From: Pseudomonadota bacterium
Lineage (GTDB): Bacteria; Pseudomonadota; Gammaproteobacteria; Burkholderiales; Burkholderiaceae_F
NCBI GenBank assembly: GCA_023443095.1
Contig: JAEZVV010000125.1
Coordinates: 1 to 9,801 of the forward strand
Length of the DNA stretch: 9,801 nucleotides
Reading direction: 5' to 3'
Shown here piece by piece: positions 1 through 6,017 of this stretch. The number at the start of each line of letters is the position of its first letter. Position 1 is the first letter of the stretch. Position numbers and translations under genes: made by a program. The notes beneath the pieces are model-generated. The model was not told the origin of the DNA. It ran no database searches and worked only from the letters and a program-made list of their open reading frames with translations.

Positions 1-136
1 GGGCCTGGGGCGGGCGCGCGCGGGCGCGGCCCGCGGCCGCGCTCAGCAGGCTCCGGACGCTTGCACCCAACTCGGCGCCTTGGGCCGGATAAAAGCTGCC
101 GGCAAGGGCAGGACGACGGACATCGAAGCCAGCCAT
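1..136 (-). CDS. amrB: MEMO1-family protein (AmmeMemoRadiSam system protein B), N-terminal part only
   Basis: The gene runs leftward and is cut by the window edge; only the first 45 residues are visible. They begin MAGFDVRRPALAGSFYPAQG and continue with an Ala/Arg-rich stretch. The pattern 'R-x-P-A-x-A-G-x-F-Y-P' at residues 7-18 is the characteristic N-terminus of the MEMO1 family, which in bacteria is usually annotated AmmeMemoRadiSam system protein B and often accompanies an AMMECR1-domain protein and a radical-SAM protein. The biochemical role of the bacterial family is not firmly established. The start is well supported: on the minus strand GGAGGT (about 142-147) lies 5 nt before the ATG at 136-134. 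The gap to ubiK upstream is about 80 bp, so the two could share a transcript. Identification rests on a short segment, so confidence is moderate. Confidence 0.72.
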   Translation of the reverse strand, partial: MAGFDVRRPALAGSFYPAQGAELGASVRSLLSAAAGRARARPPQA

Positions 137-197
137 GACTACCTCCATACACCTGATATGGGGGTGGCCCGGCCAAGAGAAAGCGGCTGGGGTGGCG

Positions 198-215
198 CGG
201 CGCCGGCCGGCGCCG
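198..215. repeat. 18-bp perfect GC palindrome downstream of ubiK
   Basis: The core GGCGCCGG/CCGGCGCC at 199-214 is extended by one C/G pair on each side and sits three bases past the ubiK stop codon, in the ubiK-amrB gap. It would fold into a very stable GC hairpin in the ubiK transcript. No run of T follows on the minus strand, so it is not a canonical intrinsic terminator. It may protect the mRNA 3' end or slow read-through into amrB, or simply reflect GC-rich composition. Confidence 0.35.
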
Positions 216-217
216 GT

Positions 218-472
218 TTATTCGGTGCGGGTGGAGCGGGCCTGCCGAGCTTCGATCTGGTCGAGCCGGGCCTGGAGCAAGTCGAGTTTTTCGCGAGTTC
301 GGGCGAGCACGCGGGCCTGGGTGTCGAACTCCTCGCGGGTGACGAGATCGAGCTTGGCGAACTGGGTCGACAGCAGGGCCTTGAGGTTGTCGCGCACCTC
401 GGCCGCGGGCAGCGTGTGAGTCACCGCTTCGATGCGGCGCTGCAATTCGTCGAGGAAAGAGGTCTTGTCCAT
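218..472 (-). CDS. ubiK: ubiquinone biosynthesis accessory factor UbiK (BMFP-domain protein)
   Basis: An 84-residue protein starting MDKTSFLDELQRRIEA. It matches the UbiK/YqiC family (membrane fusogenic BMFP domain) in length and layout. An N-terminal amphipathic helix (residues 3-20) is followed by 'LPAAEVRDNLKALLSTQFAKLDLVTREEFD' features around 21-50. A C-terminal coiled coil (about 50-78, with the heptad-like stretch TREKLDLLQARLDQIEAR) ends the protein. In gamma-proteobacteria UbiK binds UbiJ and is needed for efficient ubiquinone synthesis in air; that role is transferred here from the family. The frame stays open upstream to 634, but the family N-terminus coincides with the ATG at 472-470, preceded by a weak CTGGAG ribosome site. 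The gene is divergent from the nitrogen operon, with about 220 bp between the two start codons. Confidence 0.9.
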   Translation of the reverse strand: MDKTSFLDELQRRIEAVTHTLPAAEVRDNLKALLSTQFAKLDLVTREEFDTQARVLARTREKLDLLQARLDQIEARQARSTRTE

Positions 473-526
473 GGCGGGCTCCAGCAGGACCGGCAGTCTA
501 CAAGAGCTGGCAAGGAGATCCGGGTT

Positions 527-562
527 TGCACCGAAATCGCACAAGCGCACTGCCTTGGTGCG
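527..562 (+). promoter_or_regulatory. putative NtrC enhancer sites (one good, one degenerate)
   Basis: Two dyads match the NtrC pattern GCAC-N7-GTGC (full form TGCACCA-N3-TGGTGCA). The right one, GCAC at 547-550 and GTGC at 558-561 with 7 bases between, is exact for the half-sites and extends to CGCAC/GTGCG. The left one, TGCACCGAAATCGCACA at 527-543, keeps the left half-site and centre but has GCAC in place of GTGC on the right. Their centres lie about 97 and 116 bp upstream of the start expected from the sigma-54 promoter, a normal enhancer distance for NtrC. Binding is inferred from pattern only. Confidence 0.6.
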
Positions 563-624
563 TCGACTCGGGGCGGGCGCCTCCAATCCGGGCCGATGAC
601 GGCAGGAACCCGGGTCGGGCGGCA

Positions 625-640
625 TGGCACACATGTTGCA
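625..640 (+). promoter_or_regulatory. sigma-54 (RpoN) -24/-12 promoter of the porin-glnK-amtB operon
   Basis: TGGCAC (625-630), five bases ACATG, then TTGCA (636-640). The invariant GG (626-627) and GC (638-639) are separated by exactly 10 bp, as sigma-54 requires. The core agrees closely with the consensus TGGCAC-N5-TTGCW. Transcription would begin near 650-652, leaving a leader of about 44 nt before the porin ATG at 695. Together with the NtrC-like sites upstream and the glnK-amtB pair downstream, this points to induction under nitrogen limitation. Confidence 0.85.
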
Positions 641-694
641 GAGCTAAGGCCAGCTGCACCTGATTGCCCTCAACCTCCGAGACCGAGAACCACC

Positions 695-1471
695 ATGAAG
701 AAGACCTTGCTGGCCCTTGCGACCGCCGCAGCGTGTGCGCTTCCCCTGGCCGCTTTCGCGCAGGCGGCCGAGCCCGCCAAAGCGGAAGCGCCCAAGCCCG
801 AACCCGAGTTCAGCCTGACCGCGAACGTGACCCTGGCTTCGTCGTATGCCTATCGCGGCATTGCCCAGACCAACGAAAGGCCGGCGATCCAGGGCGGCTT
901 CGATTTCGTGCACAAGAGCGGCTTCTACCTCGGCAACTGGAACTCGAACATCAGCTGGCTGGCCGACGCCAACCCGGGCCTGTCGGCGCCGATCGAGATG
1001 GACTTCTACGGCGGCTACAAGTTCGAGGCGGCGCCGGGCCTGACGATCGACCTTGGCGCGCTCCAATACTACTACCCGATGTCGGGCGCCAAGCCGGCCA
1101 ACAGCCCCAATACCACCGAGCTCTACGTGGGCGCCGGCTGGGGGCCGCTCTCGTTCAAATATTCGCAGGCGGTGACCGATCTCTTCGGTTTCGTCGACAG
1201 CAAGAACAGCTACTACCTCGACGGCGGCCTGAACTACGAGGTGCTTCCCGGCCTCGCCCTGGTGGGTCACGTCGGCTACCAGAAGGTCAAGGGCAGCGAC
1301 GACGCCAGCTACACCGACTGGAAGCTCGGCGCCAACTACACCTGGGAAGGCTGGACGCTCGGCGCGGCGTATGTCGACACCAACGCCAGCGACCTGGTCT
1401 ACACCGGCCCGGTCGGCGGCAAGAACCTCGGCAAGTCCAAGTTCATCGCCACGGTCGGACGCAGCTTCTGA
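695..1471 (+). CDS. TorF-family putative outer-membrane porin
   Basis: A 258-residue protein. Residues 1-22 form a Sec signal peptide (MKKTLLALATAAACALPLAA, cleavage probably after AFA at 20-22). A short Ala/Glu/Lys/Pro-rich stretch (about 24-39) follows. The rest is a beta-barrel pattern: alternating aromatic strands such as SYAYRGIAQT, a GFYLGNWNSNIS segment (about 84-95), paired 'YGGY', 'YVGAGWG' and 'WKLGANYTW' strands, and a C-terminal aromatic residue (GRSF), the usual outer-membrane insertion signal. This matches the family annotated 'TorF family putative porin' (TIGR02001), whose substrate is unknown. The frame stays open far upstream, but the start at 695 is fixed by the signal peptide and lies just after the sigma-54 promoter; the ribosome site is weak. 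It is the first gene of the nitrogen operon, 28 bp before glnK, so a role in passage of ammonium or small nitrogen compounds across the outer membrane is a reasonable inference but unproven. Confidence 0.88.
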   Translation: MKKTLLALATAAACALPLAAFAQAAEPAKAEAPKPEPEFSLTANVTLASSYAYRGIAQTNERPAIQGGFDFVHKSGFYLGNWNSNISWLADANPGLSAPIEMDFYGGYKFEAAPGLTIDLGALQYYYPMSGAKPANSPNTTELYVGAGWGPLSFKYSQAVTDLFGFVDSKNSYYLDGGLNYEVLPGLALVGHVGYQKVKGSDDASYTDWKLGANYTWEGWTLGAAYVDTNASDLVYTGPVGGKNLGKSKFIATVGRSF

Positions 1472-1499
1472 CTCCCTCTTTCCCATCCCGGACACTGTC

Positions 1500-1838
1500 A
1501 TGAAACTCATCTCCGCCATCATCAAGCCGTTCAAGCTTGACGAGGTACGCGAGGCCCTGGGCGCGGTCGGCGTGCAAGGCATCACGGTCACCGAAGTCAA
1601 GGGTTTCGGCCGCCAGAAAGGTCATACCGAGCTGTACCGCGGCGCCGAATACGTGGTCGATTTCCTGCCCAAGGTGAAGATCGAAGCCGCGGTCGACGAT
1701 GCCATCCTCGAAGCCGCGATCGAAGCGATCGAAGCCTCGGCCCGCACCGGCAAGATCGGCGACGGCAAGATCTTCGTGTTCGACCTGCTGCAGGTCGTCC
1801 GCATCCGTACCGGCGAGACCGATGCCGAAGCTCTCTGA
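1500..1838 (+). CDS. glnK: PII nitrogen regulatory protein (GlnK type)
   Basis: A 112-residue PII protein, the standard family length. PII trimers sense 2-oxoglutarate, ATP and ADP and control AmtB, glutamine synthetase adenylylation and NtrB. Visible signatures are the start MKLISAIIKPFKLDEVREAL, the T-loop GFGRQKGHTELYRGAEY (35-51) with the uridylylated Tyr at 51, and the B-loop TGKIGDGKIFVFD (83-95) that binds nucleotide phosphates. The C-terminus reads RIRTGETDAEAL. It is called GlnK rather than GlnB because it sits directly before amtB, 16 bp away; sequence alone does not separate the two paralogues. It would bind the cytoplasmic face of AmtB and close it when nitrogen is plentiful. The ATG at 1500 matches the family N-terminus. 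The ribosome site is weak, so translation may be coupled to the porin gene. Confidence 0.93.
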   Translation: MKLISAIIKPFKLDEVREALGAVGVQGITVTEVKGFGRQKGHTELYRGAEYVVDFLPKVKIEAAVDDAILEAAIEAIEASARTGKIGDGKIFVFDLLQVVRIRTGETDAEAL

Positions 1839-1854
1839 GACCGCGAGGACGACC

Positions 1855-3378
1855 ATGAAAAAGATTCTTGCCATCCTGATGACGGCCGGCACGCTGGCGC
1901 TGGGCAGTGCTGTGGCCTGGTCGCAGACCACCCCCGAAGCCAAGCCCGCCGCCGAAGCCGCGGCCGCGGCGACCGAGGTCGTGACCGAAAAAGTCACCAT
2001 CACCGAAACCGTCAAACTCGAAGAAAAGAAAGAAGAAGCCAAGCCCGCTCCCGTCCCCAACAAGGGTGACGTGGCGTGGATGCTGACCTCGACTGCCCTG
2101 GTACTGCTGATGAGCATTCCGGCGCTGGGCCTCTTTTACGGCGGTCTGGTCCGCACCAAGAACATGCTGTCGGTGCTGATGCAGGTCTTCGTCACCTTCT
2201 CTCTGATCACGGTGCTGTGGTTCATCTACGGCTACAGCCTCGCGTTCACCGAAGGCAACGCCTTCATCGGCGGCTTCGGGCGCCTGTTCATGAGCGGGAT
2301 CGCCGACGTTGCCAAAGGCGAGTTCGCGATGGCCGCCACCTTCAGCAAGGGCGTCGTGATCCCCGAGATGCTGTTCGCCGCCTTCCAGGCGACCTTTGCC
2401 GCCATCACCTGCGCGCTGCTGCTGGGCGCCCTGGTCGAACGCGTCCGGTTCTCGGCCCTGCTGCTCTTCATGGTGATCTGGTTCACCTTCAGCTACCTGC
2501 CGGTGGCGCACATGGTCTGGTTCTGGGCCGGTCCCGACGCCTACACCTCGGCCGAGGTGGTCGACTCGCTCAACAGCACCGCCGGCCTGATCTGGCAATG
2601 GGGCGCGCTCGATTTCGCGGGCGGCACGGTGGTCCACATCAACGCCGGTGTCGCCGGCCTGGTCGGCGCCTACTTCCTGGGCAAGCGCATCGGTTACGGC
2701 CGCGAAGCCATGCCTCCGCACAGCCTGACCATGACCATGATCGGGGCCTCGCTGCTGTGGTTCGGCTGGTTCGGCTTTAACGCGGGTTCGGCGCTCGAAG
2801 CCGGCAACAGCGCGGTCCTTGCCTTTGCCAACACCTTCCTCGCGACTGCGTGCGCGGTGATGACCTGGACCTTGGCCGAGTGGATGATCAAGGGCAAGCC
2901 TTCGATGCTGGGCGCGGCCTCGGGTGCGGTGGCGGGCCTGGTGGCGATCACCCCGGCCGCAGGCAACGTCGGCATCCCCGGCGCCTTCGTGATCGGCGGC
3001 CTGGCGGGTGTGGTCTGCCTCTGGGGCGTGACCGGGCTCAAGCGTTTGCTGCGTGCCGACGATGCGCTCGACGTGTTCGGCATCCATGCCCTGGGCGGCA
3101 TCCTCGGCGCCCTGCTGACCGGGGTGTTCGTTTCGCCCGCGCTGGGCGGCCCGGGCTTCGTCACCGACTGGGTCACCGCAGCCACCGGCTTCACCAGCAT
3201 CGGTGAGCAGGTGCTGGTGCAGGCCAAGGCCGTGATCCTGACGGTGGCGTGGACGGCGGTGGTGTCGGCGGTCGGTTTCTGGATCGTCGACAAGCTGATC
3301 GGCTTGCGCGTCGCCGAAGAGGAGGAGCGCGAAGGTCTGGACACCAGCTACCACGGCGAATCGGCCTACAAATATTGA
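1855..3378 (+). CDS. amtB: AmtB ammonium channel with long N-terminal extension
   Basis: A 507-residue inner-membrane ammonium channel of the Amt/MEP/Rh family; the Escherichia coli protein is about 430. Residues 1-23 form a signal peptide (cleavage near AWS-Q). Residues 24-70 are an unusual Ala/Glu/Lys/Val-rich segment, probably periplasmic. The membrane core begins at about 73, with 11 helices expected. Pore residues are visible: the twin histidines H261 (GGTVVHINAGVAG) and H411 (FGIHALGG), and D253 of LDFAGG, eight residues before H261 as in E. coli. Residues 222-260 are about 19 longer than in E. coli between the AHMVW motif and the first histidine, with a Tyr/Ser/Thr-rich insert, as in many long Amt proteins. 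The cytoplasmic tail (485-507) contains EEEEREGLD, where GlnK is expected to dock. A GAGG ribosome site (1845-1848) precedes the ATG. It is the last gene of the sigma-54 operon, followed by a terminator. Confidence 0.96.
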   Translation: MKKILAILMTAGTLALGSAVAWSQTTPEAKPAAEAAAAATEVVTEKVTITETVKLEEKKEEAKPAPVPNKGDVAWMLTSTALVLLMSIPALGLFYGGLVRTKNMLSVLMQVFVTFSLITVLWFIYGYSLAFTEGNAFIGGFGRLFMSGIADVAKGEFAMAATFSKGVVIPEMLFAAFQATFAAITCALLLGALVERVRFSALLLFMVIWFTFSYLPVAHMVWFWAGPDAYTSAEVVDSLNSTAGLIWQWGALDFAGGTVVHINAGVAGLVGAYFLGKRIGYGREAMPPHSLTMTMIGASLLWFGWFGFNAGSALEAGNSAVLAFANTFLATACAVMTWTLAEWMIKGKPSMLGAASGAVAGLVAITPAAGNVGIPGAFVIGGLAGVVCLWGVTGLKRLLRADDALDVFGIHALGGILGALLTGVFVSPALGGPGFVTDWVTAATGFTSIGEQVLVQAKAVILTVAWTAVVSAVGFWIVDKLIGLRVAEEEEREGLDTSYHGESAYKY

Positions 3379-3386
3379 TCCTGCAC

Positions 3387-3410
3387 GCGCTCCGGGATAT
3401 CCCGGAGCGC
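3387..3410. repeat. 24-bp perfect palindrome just after amtB
   Basis: The arms GCGCTCCGGGAT (3387-3398) and ATCCCGGAGCGC (3399-3410) are exact reverse complements with no spacer. The palindrome begins nine bases after the amtB stop codon. As RNA it would form a roughly 10-bp GC-rich stem with a tight loop, but no U-run follows. It could be an mRNA-end stabiliser, a rho-aided or pausing hairpin ahead of the real terminator at 3493-3519, or a protein-binding site. Confidence 0.6.
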
Positions 3411-3492
3411 TCCCGCGGGGTTATGGCCAGCATTCCCGCCGTCTTGTCTCCCTAGCTCGCCGCTTTTGACCCAGTTGTGCCGGCGAACTTTG

Positions 3493-3519
3493 ACGGGCTC
3501 CTCGTGGAGCCCGTTTTTT
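3493..3519 (+). terminator. rho-independent terminator of the porin-glnK-amtB operon
   Basis: A perfect 9-bp stem, ACGGGCTCC (3493-3501) with GGAGCCCGT (3506-3514), closes a TCGT tetraloop and runs directly into six T residues (3514-3519). This is a canonical strong intrinsic terminator about 115 bp after the amtB stop. It separates the nitrogen operon from gshA, which starts 73 bp further on and so needs its own promoter in 3520-3592; I could not assign one with confidence. Confidence 0.88.
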
Positions 3520-3592
3520 CCGGGAGCGGGCGGTTAGTTAAACTGCCAGCCTGATTCTTTCGCCGGCCGTGCGCCGGCATCGAGAGCGAGCT

Positions 3593-4897
3593 GTGCCAAC
3601 ACCTGTTCCCTTGCTGGCTGCCAACGCCGGCGCCCTCGTCGAACTTGAGGCGCGCATCACCGGTGCTTTGCCCGAGATCGAGCGCTGGTTCCGCCTGCAG
3701 TGGCAGGACCACACGCCTCCCTTCTACGGTTCGGTCGATGTCCGCAATGCCGGCTTCAAGCTGGCGCCGGTCGACATGAACCTGTTCCCGGGCGGTTTCA
3801 ACAACCTGTCCGAGGACCAGCTGCCGTGCGCAGTGCAGGCGGCGCAGAGCGCGATCGAGCGCCTGTGCCCCGACGCGCGCCAGCTGTTGCTGATTCCCGA
3901 GCGCCATACCCGCAACCAGTTCTATCTGATGAATGTGGCGCGGCTCACGCGCATCCTGCGCCAGACCGGTCTGGTGGTGCGGCTGGGCTCGTTGTCCGAC
4001 GAAATCACGGCGCCGACCACGCTCGACCTGCCCAACGGCGAGCAGCTCGTGCTCGAGCCGCTGGTGCGCCAGAACGGCCGGGTCGGGGTGGAAGGTTTCG
4101 ACCCCTGCGCGGTGCTGCTCAACAACGATCTGTCGGCCGGCATTCCCGACATCCTGCGCGGCCTGTCCGACCAGGTAGTGGTGCCGCCGCTGCAGGCCGG
4201 CTGGGCGGTGCGCAAGAAAAGCGTGCATTTCGCCGCCTACGACGAGGTCGCCGCCGACTTCGCCCGCGTGGTCGGCATGGACCCCTGGCTGATCAATCCC
4301 TATTTCGCGCGCTGCGGCCAGATCGACTTCCACGAGCGGGTGGGCGAGGACTGCCTGGCGAGCAAGGTCGACCGCCTGCTCCAGCAGATCGCGGCCAAAT
4401 ACAAGGAATACGGCATCACCGACCAGCCCTATGTGGTGGTCAAGGCCGACGCCGGCACTTACGGCATGGGGGTGATGACGGTGAAAGACGCGGCCGAGGT
4501 GAAGAACCTCAACCGCAAGCAGCGCAACAAGATGGCGGTGGTGAAAGAAGGCCTGCAGGTCTCCGACGTCCTGATCCAGGAAGGCGTGCCCACCGTCGAA
4601 CATGTCGACGGCGGCGCCGCCGAGCCGGTGGTCTACATGATGGACCGCTACGTGGTCGGCGGTTTCTACCGCGTGCACACTGGCCGCGGCGTCGACGAGA
4701 ACCTCAACGCGCCCGGCATGCATTTCGCGCCGATGCCCTTTGCCGGCAGCTGCAACCTGCCCGAATGCGGCGCGCGCGGAGAGGCCGGCGCCAACCGCCT
4801 CTATGCCTTCGGCGTGGTGGCGCGCCTGGCTCTGCTCGCCGCCTCGCTCGAACTTGAGCGCACCGTCGAACTGGCCGCCGACAAGGTGGAAGCATGA
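3593..4897 (+). CDS. gshA: glutamate--cysteine ligase, proteobacterial GshA type
   Basis: A 434-residue enzyme that joins L-glutamate and L-cysteine using ATP, the first step of glutathione synthesis in the cytoplasm. It belongs to the GshA family described first from Acidithiobacillus (TIGR02049 / GshA Pfam family), distinct from the E. coli and plant types. Recognisable family blocks are WFRLQWQDHTPPFYGSVDVRN (32-52), GFKLAPVDMNLFPGGFNNL (54-72) and IPERHTRNQFYLMNV (101-115). Further blocks are VVKADAGTYGMGVMTV (282-297), with a nucleotide-binding Lys/Gly-rich loop, and the C-terminal FYRVHTGRGVDENLNAPG (358-375). I chose the GTG at 3593 because a purine-rich GAGAGCGAG (about 3582-3590) lies just before it and the family N-terminus fits. 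A GTG at 3569 in the same frame would add eight poorly conserved residues. The stop overlaps gshB by 4 bp (ATGA), indicating translational coupling. Confidence 0.93.
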   Translation: MPTPVPLLAANAGALVELEARITGALPEIERWFRLQWQDHTPPFYGSVDVRNAGFKLAPVDMNLFPGGFNNLSEDQLPCAVQAAQSAIERLCPDARQLLLIPERHTRNQFYLMNVARLTRILRQTGLVVRLGSLSDEITAPTTLDLPNGEQLVLEPLVRQNGRVGVEGFDPCAVLLNNDLSAGIPDILRGLSDQVVVPPLQAGWAVRKKSVHFAAYDEVAADFARVVGMDPWLINPYFARCGQIDFHERVGEDCLASKVDRLLQQIAAKYKEYGITDQPYVVVKADAGTYGMGVMTVKDAAEVKNLNRKQRNKMAVVKEGLQVSDVLIQEGVPTVEHVDGGAAEPVVYMMDRYVVGGFYRVHTGRGVDENLNAPGMHFAPMPFAGSCNLPECGARGEAGANRLYAFGVVARLALLAASLELERTVELAADKVEA

Positions 4898-5850
4898 GCG
4901 GTCTCGACATCCTTTACATCATCGATCCGCTTGCCAAGCTCAAGGAGTACAAGGATTCGACGGTGGCGATGATGCGCGAGAGCGCGCGCCGCGGCCATCG
5001 GGTTTGGACCTGTGAAGTGGCGGAGATGCGCTGGTATGCCGGCGTCACGCGGGCGCGGGTGCGGCATGTCGAGGTACGCAGCGGCAGCGACTGGTACACC
5101 GTCGAATCGGTGGCCGACCGCCCGCTGTCGGACTTCGACGCGGTGGTGATGCGCAAGGACCCGCCGTTCGACGTCGAGTACCTGGCCTCGACCTGGCTGC
5201 TCGAGCATGCCGAACGCGAAGGCGCTCGTGTTTTCAACAGCCCGCGCGCGTTGCGCGACCTGAACGAGAAGTTCGCCATCACCGAGTTCCCGCAGTTCAT
5301 CGCCCCGACCCTGGTGACGCGCGACATGGACGCGGTGCGCCGCTTTTACGTCGAGCACGGCGACATCGTCGTCAAGCCGCTCGACGGCATGGGCGGCACC
5401 GGCGTTTTCCACCTGCGGCAGGGCGACCCCAACCTCAACTCCATCCTCGAGACGCTCTCGCACAACGGCGAGCGCAGCGTGATGGCGCAGCGCTACCTGC
5501 CGGCGATCGTCGACGGCGACAAACGCATCCTGCTGATCGGCGGCCAGGCCGTCTCGCACGCGCTGGCGCGGATTCCCAAACCTGGCGAGGCGCGCGGCAA
5601 CCTCGCCGCCGGCGGCACGGCGCGGGTGCAACCGCTGTCGGAAACCGACCGTCTGATCGCCAATACTCTGGCGCCGGTGCTGGCCGAACGCGGCCTGCTG
5701 CTGGTGGGGCTGGACGTGATTGGCGACAAGCTCACCGAGATCAACGTCACCAGCCCGACCGGCTTTGTCGAAATCGCGACCCAGTCGGGCTTCGATGTGG
5801 CCGCGATGTTCATCGACGCGCTCGAGGCGGCGGTGAAGAAGCCGGCCTAG
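4894..5850 (+). CDS. gshB: glutathione synthase
   Basis: A 318-residue ATP-grasp enzyme, the normal bacterial GshB length, which adds glycine to gamma-glutamylcysteine to make glutathione. The N-terminal substrate domain starts MSGLDILYIIDPLAKLKEYKD and carries the signature MRKDPPFDVEY (86-96). The ATP-grasp fold shows the lysine and glycine-rich loop VVKPLDGMGGTGVF (159-172) and the GDKRILLIGG block (208-217). It also has the RGNLAAGGTA segment (234-243), and LDVIGDKLTEINVTSPTG (273-290) holds the metal-binding Glu and Asn. All catalytic blocks appear intact. The ATG overlaps the gshA stop, and the two genes supply both steps of the pathway. A strong terminator follows 23 bp later, so this is the last gene of the unit. 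In related organisms I recall PTS phosphotransfer genes following gshB; here different DNA follows. Confidence 0.97.
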   Translation: MSGLDILYIIDPLAKLKEYKDSTVAMMRESARRGHRVWTCEVAEMRWYAGVTRARVRHVEVRSGSDWYTVESVADRPLSDFDAVVMRKDPPFDVEYLASTWLLEHAEREGARVFNSPRALRDLNEKFAITEFPQFIAPTLVTRDMDAVRRFYVEHGDIVVKPLDGMGGTGVFHLRQGDPNLNSILETLSHNGERSVMAQRYLPAIVDGDKRILLIGGQAVSHALARIPKPGEARGNLAAGGTARVQPLSETDRLIANTLAPVLAERGLLLVGLDVIGDKLTEINVTSPTGFVEIATQSGFDVAAMFIDALEAAVKKPA

Positions 5851-5873
5851 CGCTTGGCGGCTCGGTGAAGCAG

Positions 5874-5903
5874 AAAGGGTCGGCCTTGCCGACCCTTTTC
5901 TTT
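5874..5903 (+). terminator. rho-independent terminator of gshAB
   Basis: An 11-bp perfect stem, AAAGGGTCGGC (5874-5884) with GCCGACCCTTT (5888-5898), has a three-base loop and is followed by TCTTT. The stem is A/T-flanked, so it could also work in the opposite direction, for the convergent lysR transcript, whose strand reads GGGTCGGC...CCC then TTTCTG. It marks the right end of the DNA with uniformly high third-position GC. Confidence 0.88.
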
Positions 5904-6017
5904 GGCAAGCCCGTGCGGCGGGCGTCTTGGCCATGTGCGGCGCCAAGGCGATCGGGTGCGCAAGCACCCCGGTTCGTTACGGGGCGTGATTCCAGTTCGT
6001 TGACGCCGCATGAATCC

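Noticed and set aside
80..694. A plus-strand frame continuous with the porin gene back to 80, which would give a 463-residue protein.
   Set aside because: It runs antisense through ubiK and amrB, crosses the sigma-54 promoter, and the signal peptide begins at 695; the extension is an artefact of GC-rich DNA with few stops.
1597..3354. A 585-residue minus-strand open frame opposite glnK-amtB.
   Set aside because: It is the antisense shadow of two clearly identified genes; the product is His/Arg/Gly-rich without motifs.
3452..4723. A 423-residue minus-strand open frame opposite gshA.
   Set aside because: It is antisense to an intact, well-conserved gshA and has low-complexity Val/His/Ala-rich composition.
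4801..5967. A 388-residue minus-strand open frame opposite gshB.
   Set aside because: It is antisense to gshB and crosses the gshB terminator; no family resemblance.
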